A stretch of DNA of 64,000 bases from Bactericera cockerelli. Its lineage: Eukaryota; Arthropoda; Insecta; Hemiptera; Triozidae. Shown here in pieces: positions 33,401 to 45,400 of the stretch (the first letter of the stretch is position 1; each line of letters starts with the position of its first letter). A program made the translations under genes and the position numbers. The notes under the pieces were generated by a model. The model worked only from the letters and a program-made list of their open reading frames with translations. It was not told where the DNA came from and did no database searches. The DNA is taken from contig CM044958.1 of the NCBI GenBank assembly GCA_024516035.1, positions 42,079,743-42,143,742 on the forward strand. Reading direction: 5' to 3'.

Positions 33401-36400
33401 AGGTGAATTGACGCGGGACCAACCAGCCCACAGTATTAATCTAGGTGAATTGACGCGGGACCAACCAGTCCACAGTATAAATCTAGGTGAATTGACGCGG
33501 GACCAACCAGCCCACAGTATTAATCTAGGTGAATTGACGCGGGACCAACCAGCCCACAGTATTAATCTAGGTGAATTGACGCGGGACAAACCAGCCCACA
33601 GTATTAATCTAAATCTAGGTGAATTGACGCGGGACCAACCAGCCCACAGTATAAATCTAGGTGAATTGACGCGGGACCAACCAGCCCACAGTATTAATCT
33701 AGGTGAATTGACGCGGGACCAACCAGCCCACAGTATTAATCTAGGTGAATTGACGCGGGACCAACCAGCCCACAGTATTAATCTAGGTGAATTGACGCGG
33801 GACCAACCAGCCCACAGTATTAATCTAGGTGACTTGACGCGGGACCAACCAGCCCACAGTATTAATCTAGGTGAATTGACGCGGGACCAACCAGCCCACA
33901 GTATTAATCTAGGTGAATTGACGCGGGACCAACCAGCCCACAGTATTAATCTAGGTGAATTGACGCGGGACCAACCAGCCCACAGTATTAATCTAGGTGA
34001 ATTGACGCGGGACAAACCAGCCCACAGTATTAATCTAAATCTAGGTGAATTGACGCGGGACCAACCAGCCCACAGTATAAATCTAGGTGAATTGACGCGG
34101 GACCAACCAGCCCACAATATTAATCTAGGTGAATTGACGCGGGACCAACCAGCCCACAGTATTAATCTAGGTGAATTGACGCGGGACCAACCAGCCCACA
34201 GTATTAATCTAGGTGAATTGACGCGGGACAAACCAGCCCACAGTATTAATCTAAATCTAGGTGAATTGACGCGGGACCAACCAGCCCACAGTATAAATCT
34301 AGGTGAATTGACGCGGGACCAACCAGCCCACAATATTAATCTAGGTGAATTGACGCGGGACCAACCAGCCCACAGTATTAATCTAGGTGAATTGACGCGG
34401 GACCAACCAGCCCACAGTATTAATCTAGGTGAATTGACGCGGGACCAACCAGCCCACAGTATTAATCTAGGTGAATTGACGCGGGACCAACCAGCCCACA
34501 GTATTAATCTAGGTGAATTGACGCGGGACCAACCAGCCCACAGTATTAATCTAGGTGAATTGACGCGGGACCAACCAGCCCACAGTATTAATCTAGGTGA
34601 ATTGACGCGGGACCAACCAGCCCACAGTATTAATCTAGGTGAATTGACGCGGGACCAACCAGCCCACAGTATTAATCTAGGTGAATTGACGCGGGACCAA
34701 CCAGCCCACAGTATTAATCTAGGTGAATTGACGCGGGACCAACCAGCCCACAGTATTAATCTAGGTGAATTGACGCGGGACAAACCAGCCCACAGTATTA
34801 ATCTAAATCTAGGTGAATTGACGCGGGACCAACCAGCCCACAGTATTAATCTAGGTGAATTGACGCGGGACAGACCAGCCCACAGTATTAATCTAAATCT
34901 AGGTGAATTGACGCGGGACCAACCAGCGCACAGTATTAATCTAGGTGAATTGACGCGGGACCAACCAGCCCACAGTATTAATCTAGGTGAATTGACGCGG
35001 GACCAACCAGCCCACAGTATTAATCTAGGTGAATTGACGCGGGACCAACCAGCCCACAGTATTAATCTAGGTGAATTGACGCGGGACAAACCAGCCCACA
35101 GTATTAATCTAAATCTAGGTGAATTGAGGCGGTACCAACTATTGCGCATCGTGAGGACTTTTGACTTCTTTGTCTTTTTCAAGCCTCTTTGAACCTTTAG
35201 AAATTGGCCATCTAGCCTGGCTGATAAACACTTTGAGCCCCAGAGCTGGGATCGGCGAGTGAGCACGAGGGACCAAGGCAAAAAATGCGTTCTGCACCCT
35301 TCGTACCAAAGTTTTTTTTTATTGTAAAATATTTTGTTTTTTGTCGAGAAAATTCGATAAATTTACGTTTTTCAGCTGTACCTTTTATACTTTATGATTT
35401 AACTTCAAAGTAAGAAAGGTCGTGAATACCATATAGAATACTCATGTCCACAGTCAAATTTCAGGTGAGGGTCATATTATATGGTACTCATGTCCTTTGT
35501 GAAATGTCAGCTGAGAGTCATAGGTATTCATGGGCTTAAAGTGTTAAGGACGTTACGGCTGCAGGACTCACCACTCCCCGATGTGGAAGATCCGTGGGCC
35601 CCGCAGGACAAAGGCGACCAGCTTGCTCTGCAGACACGTGTTGGACACGTGCTGCAGGCTGAAGTCCCAGTTGTAGTCATCGTACGAGCAGAAGCTAGGA
35701 GCGCACCCCACTAGGGCCTCGAACACAGACCTGTTGAATGCCATGCCCATGTTGTGCTTGGAAGAGATCCAGGGCGTGATTTCCGCCTGAGAAACAGAAA
35801 TACAAGAATGAACAGATGTCGAGTTTTTAACTTACATTACTTGTAATGTTGTTCTTGTAATGTTGTAATTACTTGTAATGTTGGAACCAGTTGTTCTGAT
35901 ATATGAATTAATTTTGATGTATGTAATATTTATGTTCCAAATAAAGATTTATTTATTTATTTGTAATGTAAGTAAAATTACTTGTAATGTAATGTTTTAT
36001 TCATACAAAGATAGTAACAATTTAAATCCTTAATGTTTACAGAGGCTAAATAATTTTGTTTACCAAGAATTAAAGAGTATGAGTTGATATAGGAAAGGGG
36101 GAAATGATGATTGGTATTGGCATAAGTAGGGCTGTCGGCTACGAAAGCTCTTTGTCACTGCGACATTAAATAGATCTTTTGTGACATGCCCCTGTAACTC
36201 TAAAAGAGATCAAAGCTATTAATAAAGCTTAAGATTCTTTTAGGACTGATTTCGGTAACTTCTTTAGGTGTTAGAATCAGCCTTGAGAAGTGTTTCAGTC
36301 GAGCTTGTGAGGCTGCTCCACATTCACAGAGAATGTGTTTTGCTGTCTCTTGGGCCTCTTTACAGAGACTGCATTTTAGGTCTTGAGCAATGTCCATTTG

Positions 36401-39400
36401 TTCAGATGGTAGTTGAGGCTACAGTGGCCTGTTGAAAAGCCAGTAAGGATTCCTCTTTGCTCAGACAGAGCATTTCTTTTGCTCTTTTGGACGAATAAGT
36501 AAGGAACATTTTCGCCTGCATGTGGCCGGGACTCACTTGGGAAGTTCTTCAGAATTACTCCCACTTTCAATGACTTCAGAGCGTTTATAAAGTTTTGAGA
36601 AGCAGTTGGGGTTTCGAAGCCACCTTTGAACTATCTCTACAAGAGAGTATAGTTAAGGTTGTTGGCATCTTCTGCCTCTTCTGCTCCATTAGCTTGTCAC
36701 CCTGATGCTCTGAAGTGGTTTCTTCTGAACAAGGCTTCTTTTTGGTGCTTTTTTACTAGAAAGTGGCTCTACGGCTTTGAGCAGCCATTGGTACCGCCTT
36801 CTAGCAGCTCGTGAGAGTTTTATAAAAATCTCTTTTATGAAGCTTTTCAACAGCTTCTGAGAGATCTTTCTGTTAGTCGCCTTTTACGACAGAGGGAACA
36901 ACCCGTGGTCATATTCTTAGCCGAGAGCCACACGGACTGAGAAATGACGCTAGAAAAGTTGTGAGGATCAATCGCAAGCACGCGGGCAAGCACACCCCTG
37001 CGCCACTTGGGGTACAAAACTGCATCCCACGCAGACCCCATGGCGTCCCGTACGTATGCTCTGTACTTGTATGTCCGAGGTCCACTTATAGTATGAGGAA
37101 AAATGAATAGCTATTTGCAGCGACCAGTGGCGGCATTACAAGAAGGAACATAATGGATACGTACTGGAAAATGATGAAACTTGGAAATTCGTAATGCTTA
37201 CCCACTACAGTTGTGAGATAATAAAACAATGAAATCAGACACCTAGAATACATAATAATACTTTTATTTACCTCGATTTTCATCTCTGAAAGTATTGTTT
37301 GAAACATGTTATCACTTCAGTTCTCGGTAAAGCATAACAACAATATGACAAACATTTTTATTACCTTTCCCCGAAGTTCATGGGAAGCTATAGGATAGGT
37401 ACTTGAACAAGTTTATAGCTCCGTGCAAGCCATTGCAAGAAGAATACAGGTCTTGAGAGGGAAATAAAACAGAGAAGAAAAAGTCAAGACTTGAAAGGGA
37501 CATAGATAAGGGAGGGGGAAGGTAAGAAAATGGAGAAAGAGAGGGAAGAGGGATCAGAGAAGGACGTGAAAGGAGAGAAGAGAGGAAGAGGAAGGCAGAC
37601 ATTTCTCCTTTCCTTCAAGTTTCGTGCACATAAAAATATTACGTGTCTAGAAATCTGACGGTGAGTCTAGCTGAGGTACACGAGAGGTGCAGGGGGTTTG
37701 GAAAGGTATACAATTTCTGAGGGTAACAAATAATGAGCGGAAATCATAAAATTCTAATTTGAGGCAAAGAAATTGAAATTCCTGAATTGGACAATAGGAA
37801 AACAAAATTATGAAAAAATAATTTTATTCACTAGATGCTGTGGTGACTTATGTATGATGAGTCACGCATATGAGTGACTAGTGTGACTACTAGAGTGCAT
37901 GAATATTGAATATAGGAAACGGGCCTATTGATTCTCTCTAGGGAATAAACATATTTTCAGAAGGTTCAACAAAAACATACAAAATATAACATGAGGATAG
38001 CAAAAAACACAATACTTCCGATTTCTAATATTCGAAATTTTACGGAAGTAATAAGAGAATATCAGAAACCTTGAAAGTACTTATTTAAAAGTTTAGTAAG
38101 AGGATCTTAGAGTCAGCAGGTATGTTTTTATGGGTCTAGGTGGATTCATTGTAACTAGAAACATTGCAAGGAGAATATTAATGCTAGGGGCTCAGATACT
38201 TAATTATCATAAATATTACAAAATGAAATAAACAAATGAATGCACCAGTTGTCCAGGGCAACGTATATCTAGAAAATAGTCAACAGTATTGTCCAGTTTG
38301 CTGTTGCCTCGAACAATGCTTTCTTTACCTGCTGTGCAAAGGAAAAAAATGCTAAAAGAAAAATATTTAGGAAAAAAACAATGAACAAAAATATTTATAG
38401 AAATTCTTGCAATTGACAAAGAGAAGCGCAACAAAAACAAATAGCAAGCAAAGAAAACGTTGAGAGCAGAAAAATGGACCGAGTTTCAAGGTAGAGACAC
38501 ATGCTAATAAGTAGAGAACAAAACAGAAAATAAGTGGGAAATACAAGACACAACCAGTTAAAAGCAAAACGAGCAAAGAAAAGAACTTAACCCAAGCCAT
38601 AAGCAAAAATAAATTAAAAGGAGAAATTGCAACTTGTGAAAACAAATAGAATGACAAAAGACAAGAAATCTTAAAAAATGAACAAAGAAATAAAGGAACC
38701 TGTTGAAAATATGGAAAGGATTCATAACAAAACAAATAAAAGAAAGGTAACTAACTACTCCGAAAATAAGGAAAATAATCAAAAATTAAGTATAGGGAAA
38801 AGTTATTCTAATCTCAAGTTTAGCAGCAAATAATATTATTCAAATCATTAAAAGACAAGAAGTAAAATTCTTTAGTAAACTAACAAAGAAATCAAAGAAG
38901 TAGACAGAGTATTATAAAACAGGTACACACCAGTGGCGGCTCGTCGGGTGAAGACACTGAAGACATTTTCACCTAGTTTTGAACAGTGAAAACACTACTC
39001 ATAATCCCTTGAACATAGCACAATTGATCCAACTCAAAGAAAAAAAAAAAAAAAAAAAGAGTAAGCTTTGTGTAAAATAGATCAATGCTGCTTAACATTT
39101 CATGTTACTTTCCAAGGAGAACACCAAATGTGAAGACAATTCGAAATTGTCTTCAGTTGTCCTTGAATCAACCAATCAGAGTTGAGTATTTCCAAGTAGG
39201 TATCATGAAATATTAGGCAACAACTATATCTATGTAGTCTGCTAGTGAAGACCGTCTTCAGTTGTATTCATTTTACATTATCTACACGACTTCATACGAA
39301 ATGTCACGAAGCCACATACCATGTGCGATGTCATGTGTTTTTGATATTAACATTGTTGCCAGTAGCATTATGCCAGACCTAGGGAACCAGTCAATGATTT

Positions 39401-42400
39401 AGCTTCCCATATCTAGCACAATCTTGTAATATTTTTTTAAAAAAAAAAACGTAGGCGTTAGGAAAGCGGGATTTTGTTTCAGGAATTTTGGATATTATTT
39501 CTCATTTTTTGGGTTCTATGTACATAGTTACTAAACGATAGCCGATACCAATAAATTTTACCTACTAATGTATCTTGTCAACTATAGTCTTAAAAAGGAC
39601 ATCTCGATTGAAGTCAAATCTCGGAAATAATTATTTAATGTAGGTACCGAAATTAAGCCAAATAAGATAATCTCGTATCTAGTTGTTCCAAGAAGTTTTT
39701 AAATAGGGACAATGGTGGTCCTGTTTAAGATCCTGGCTATGGAACCACTTTTAAAAAAATCATGAAATTAGACGTGTTGAAATGAAATTCTCAAGAGAAA
39801 ATTCTGTTCAGGCGGTGTAGTATTAAAAATAAATAAATACGTCTTACATGATTTGAGGGATTTCTTTAAATTTAAAATATAGCTCTTGAAGTTTGTAGAA
39901 ATTTAGCTATGAAATTAACTTGGCAACATTGTATCTCTTATCTTTAGAATGTAAACAAAACTTTAGAATGTAAACAAAACTTTTCAAATCTTTTCAACGG
40001 TAATCAAGTGACTTTTAATTGGTGTAACTAGTTAATAAAGTTATTTCCCAGTATTTAATACAGGATAGAAACACGATTCCTACCTGATCTGACCTGTGCT
40101 TTTCATAATAAGTTGAATATGAAGTAGCTATGTACTTCTTTCAGTGTCAGAAATAACATTATAATTATGCAGGTAGCTAAGCACACAGCTTCCAGTGAAG
40201 TACTTAAAATTATAAGGCAATATCTGTGTTTTTCATAAATAGTCATACATCAATGGTAACCCAAATTTAAGCTGATTTAATATTTGTAGTAAGTATGTTT
40301 TCTTAGATTTATTTTGTAATCTGGTGGTGGATTTTCTTCCAGTTTTGGATTGTAATTTTTAGTCTTCAACTAACTTTCTTTCCTTCCCAGTTCTAACCCC
40401 TCTTTAAAATGTTGTACCTACCTATCTACTGAGGTATAATCCTAATATTTTTATTTTAATTCCTTTTTACCAACTTTTAGTTAATATTTTTTATTAAGAT
40501 GAATAATTAATAACAATATTTCAAAGAAACAATGAGATTCCCACAAAATCATGGGGTTCAAACATTAAAAGTAACCCCATTCAGATTAAGAAGTAATGAG
40601 GATAAGAAAGATATTATGATTACTGGATGTCCAATTTCTCCAGTTACTATAACCACCACTAAAAAAGTAAAGCAAATGCCTGCCCCACAGCCATACAGTT
40701 CAAGCCTGAATGGCTTATGAAAAATGAATGGCTGTGTACCAGCTCAAGTGTTGACAAATTGTTCTGCTGGCCTTGTTTATTTATTAAGTACCAAGTGTTC
40801 TCCAAAAAAAGTACCTATAAAAACTTAAATGATGCAAAACTGGTATGAGAGAAAATCATGCTCTGCAGGGAAACAGCCATCACATACAATGGGCTGTGTT
40901 TATGAGACCATAAGAACTAAGATCTGATAAATTAATAATTTTATTTTTTCAATACTTCTGGGTATAATTTGTCTTCACCTAGTCTTGAAGTCAGGAGCCG
41001 CCACTGGTACACACAAGGAGAAAGCAATCAAAATAGGAAAGTTATAGGGTAAAGTTTGTTAGTCAACAAAAGCAAATGTATGCAAGGAAGAAGTAGACAT
41101 ACGTATGTATTTAGATATAGTATAAGTATAAATAAATAAAAATCGAGATAGCATAATGAAGGAATATAGGAAATGTTTGTAAGAGAACTATCACTATAGG
41201 CAGTGGAAAGTTTTCAAGATAAAATCACAGAATTGGAAAATCTGAAAATATTTTAATTACAGGGATTAGAAAGCAAAAATAAAGGCAAGCCTAGAAAAGA
41301 AAGCAGGCATTGACAGATGTGGTGCTACCTTGACGTATTGCTGATACATGGACGGTAGAACTTGGAAGCTCCACACAGGGGGTGTGAGCCCGCCACCCAT
41401 AAGCTGATGTCTCCTACCCAGCTAGACACAGCAAGCAGACAACACAAGTTAACTTAAGCAGTGACCAAAACCAGAAAAACCAAGCCAAATTAAAATTTGG
41501 CTATGGATCTTAAAATTTGTAGTGATTTTATGCATACTTTATGAAAAAATTATTACATTTTTTTTTTTTTTAATGAAACATTTTTGGTTGTTTCATCATG
41601 TTTGAAAAAACACCACTCTAGCTAGTATGCACGTTAAAAACGTATACAAAAACGAAGAAAAACTTACATCCATTCAAGTACCTAGTGTAAGTAAATATTA
41701 TACATGAGATTTCATTAATAATATTTAAATGCATATACATATTTAAATACATACATACATATTTTAAAATCTCATGTTCCCAAGTTACCTTGCTACCCGC
41801 CTTCAACGAGCACACCAGTGCTTCAGGAAAAGGTCATGTCATAATAATATAAACACGGGATTTTCGGCGACCCGCTTCCTATCTGACAAAATCCAATCAT
41901 CCGGATCACGTTTTGCAAAATGGCTTTGCATTTTGATTGTGTCTACTTACATTATGAGCACGCGAGAAATACGCTCCAAAATCTGCTGTTGTTATCAAAG
42001 TTGAATTAGTATGAATTCCACATCTTGCATTAACTCTGGATTATACAGAGTGCGGCAGAGAGGACGGACGGTTTTAAAAAAATCATAAAATAGTTAATTT
42101 TTACTCAAAAACAAATTTATTGATGAAATCAGGTTCACAAGGAAATAGCATTTGAGACAGTCAAGTGTGGAAAATCACATCAGACATGTGGTGGACGAAA
42201 TCGTTAATGCAGTGCTGGAGGCATTCTTATGCCGGGTCCACACTAAGCGAACATTGTTAGCTAACAATGTTCGCTAACAATGTTATTTCAAACAAGTCAT
42301 AAAAACATTTTCTAATGCCGGGTCCACACTGCGAACATTGTTAGCTAACAATGTTCGCTTAGTGTGGACCCGGCATTAGAAGTTCACGTAGACTCTCTCC

Positions 42401-45400
42401 GCCATCTCTCTCTCAACTTGGGCGACTTCCAAGCGAATTGCGTCCTTCACTTCGTCCAGAGTTCGGGGCTTGTTCTCGTATGGATGGGGCGACCGCCCAC
42501 ACAGCCAGAGCATTGATGGACGTTATTCACCCTTTCTTCCCTGGTCGCCTTATTTCAAGGTTTGGCGAAGTTCATTATCCTCATCCGTCCTCAAATTTAT
42601 CCATATGCGATTTTTTCTTATGAGGACACCTAAAGGCTAGAGTATGCGAGAACAAGCCCTGAAATCTGGACGAATGAAAGGACGCAATTCGCGTGGAAGA
42701 AGTCAAAGGACCACCCTTGATCAGGCTTTGTTTATATTTATTTCTAACTTGTTACTATGTTCATTGTATATAAAAGATGTAAATAAAGCTTGATCCAACT
42801 GTTTATAAAAAAAAAGTTGAGAGAGCGATGTTGGAGAGAGTCTACGCGAACTTCTAAGAACGCCTCCAGCACTGCATCAACGATTTCGTCCACCACATGC
42901 CTGATGTGATTTTCCACACTTGACTGTCTCAAATGCTATTTCCTTGTGAACCTGATTCCTTCAATAAATATCTTTTCGAGTAAAAATTAACTATTTTATA
43001 TTTTTTTTAAAACCGTCCGTCCACTTGGCCGCACCCTGTATAATTCCATTATTTGAAAAGGAACTTCATACCGATAAGTTCAAACATGAAAAAGTTATGC
43101 TTTTCCAAACATGAATATAACTTTGAGAAATGAAAAGCAAGATAGTCTAATTAATCCATCTTGTACCTAGAACCACACAGGTCGTTATCTGTCTGTACTA
43201 TCACGGAGATACTTATCAGCGCCATTATGCAGAAAACTCTGCAAGTTTACTCTCGAGTCCCGCCATTATAAGACCGACTATTCCCCCCACCCCTTGCTCA
43301 TACTATTCCTAATTGCTAATATTCCCACCCATGCCTCTATTACAGACACGCTATTGAAACAGGTACACCACAGAATGGTTGTTCCCAGCCCTCGTTCACT
43401 TCAGAGCTTTTTGCCAGAGAAAAATGATGAACTGTACAGTACAATTATTGATGTGCAGTTAGCTACAGAGTGTGAAAAGCACAATACACTTTAACTTTAA
43501 GTAGAGAAATGAGAAAACATAAATTTGGGATTTATGTTTCCACAGCCCTATAAAATTGATTACTGTCATCATATTTGTGTTAATCACAATCGTGATATCA
43601 CAACTATTCAGTATAATCAGTATAATTCAAACTCGCTGTACTAAATATTTGCTTAACTTGGGACTAGAACCACCGACCTCCAGATTACAGGTAATGAGGT
43701 CGGTAAAAATTTCAAATGTGGCTCGTCTAATGTTGTAGGTAGGTAGCGGCGTTTCGTATTTCGACAGCGATGGTCTCACGCAGGGCTACCTATTAATGAA
43801 ACAATACAAATTCCGGCTTATTCTTGTCAACGAAGCCGTCGTGTTACCAAAACAATTGAAATCGTTTCCAATCTTGGCAGAGATTGCCAGAGGCAATAAC
43901 CCCGCCCTTTAGTTAGAACATATGTATATATTTCGTTTATTTTTTTTTTTCTTCTTGTTTATATTATTAATAATGTCAATTTTTATATATAATTTTTACC
44001 ATTATTTGTCTGTATATATCGTCGTCCCAAACACGAAGTGGCGTATCTCAAAAAATGGACATTTGAGATTTTTGGCGTATCAAGTTTTTTTGTCACCTCA
44101 CGAAGTGGAGTATCTCTATCTCAAAGCGTTCCAATTTTATGAGTATATTTAATTTCGGCGTATATTGTTTCGCATATTCCTTTCAAAAAACGAGCTGACG
44201 TATCTCGAATTTAATTTTTATTTTAACCAACCTTTTTTAAGACCAACTTATCAATAGAAAATTATTCCAGTACAAGGGCATAAAGGATAAGTGAACAAAA
44301 AACTATCAATTTTAGTTTTTCCTGTCCTGTAAAGTTTGTATTTTGAAGATACGCCACTTCGTGTTTGGGACGACGATATGTTCAACTAATAAAGAGTTTC
44401 TAAATAAAATAAATAGATAAACCTTTACTGCCAGGTAGCTTACCTTCTTAGCGTCGGCGTAGTAGTTGTAAGTCTTGAGATAGGTGCCCAGGGAGAAGAT
44501 GTTGCATTGTCCGCAGGTCTGCCGGGCGGTCCTCTGCATGAGGTGAAGCGTGTGCAGGAAGTCTTCGGCTAGGAAGTGGTCCTCCTCTATGAACAGGACA
44601 AGGCCTGGGGGGCGGGGCATGGGGTTAAGTAAAGTCGGCCACACACGAACATGCATGAGTAGGCTTTATGATCTTTCAGACATGTACGTGTGCGGCCGGC
44701 TTAACACTTCCCGCGCCACGTCAGACGCATGCGTCCGACAGTGAGTTACCAAAAAAGTGCATGTCAGACGTATGCGTCTGACATGCACTTTAAATGCATG
44801 TCAGACCCTTACGTCTGACACTACAATGTGTTTAGCATGGGATTTATAATCCTGGGCCTGTGAGGAACATTTTCCTTTTTTTAAATCTGAAATATCTTGA
44901 AAACTAAGGAAGTTACACAAGAAAAAATGACACGAAAAATGCATACGTCTGACATTTTGGGCCTGGGGGAAATTTCATGTTTTTGCCTTGGGCACGGGAA
45001 GTGTTAAGTGTGATGGTAAGCTTCTTATAGGGATGAAAAGGAAGTGTAGTACTAGTTCCCAACGCCTATCAGTGGTCAAGGCGTCGGTCTGGTAATTCAG
45101 AGGTTGCGGAGACATGACAAGTTATCCTTTCAGGATTTTGACCACAAAATAATACCAAACTTACTGCTGAAATAATAGAACTTATTAGAAAATATTATAA
45201 ACGTGAAAACACCGACTCATTCATTGCTATGAACCTGACTCGTGAATTTAGTGTATCTAATTCTCAGAACGATAACACCAAGTTTGCAGTTCCAATAATA
45301 AGTATAACAGGGCAAAGTCCTGATCAATTACGACCATGCCTTACAGACTCCTTTTGAAGCTACACCGGGGGTCCTTACCTTGGAAATTCCTCGTAGCCTC

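Larger units (their letters stand above)
42044..43040. mobile_element. foldback transposon with transposase fragment
   Basis: The left end TACAGAGTGCGGC and the right end GCCGCACCCTGTA are inverted and TA flanks both. The arms match for roughly 230 bp (GACGGACGGTTTTAAAAAA; CATTTGAGACAGTCAAGTGT; CAGTGCTGGAGGC). The left arm is split by a 146-bp MITE. A transposase C-terminal fragment lies between the arms. Confidence 0.8.

Noticed and set aside
32735..35281. 848- and 808-codon open frames on opposite strands with 14-residue repeats
   Set aside because: They are produced by a 42-bp satellite whose period is a multiple of three. The region lies inside an MGAT2 intron, has no start context or domain, and both strands are equally open.
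38216..38782. Minus-strand frames of 74-122 codons resembling membrane proteins
   Set aside because: Phenylalanine- and leucine-rich because the DNA is A-rich. No start context, no splice or homologous domain, and they lie in an MGAT2 intron.
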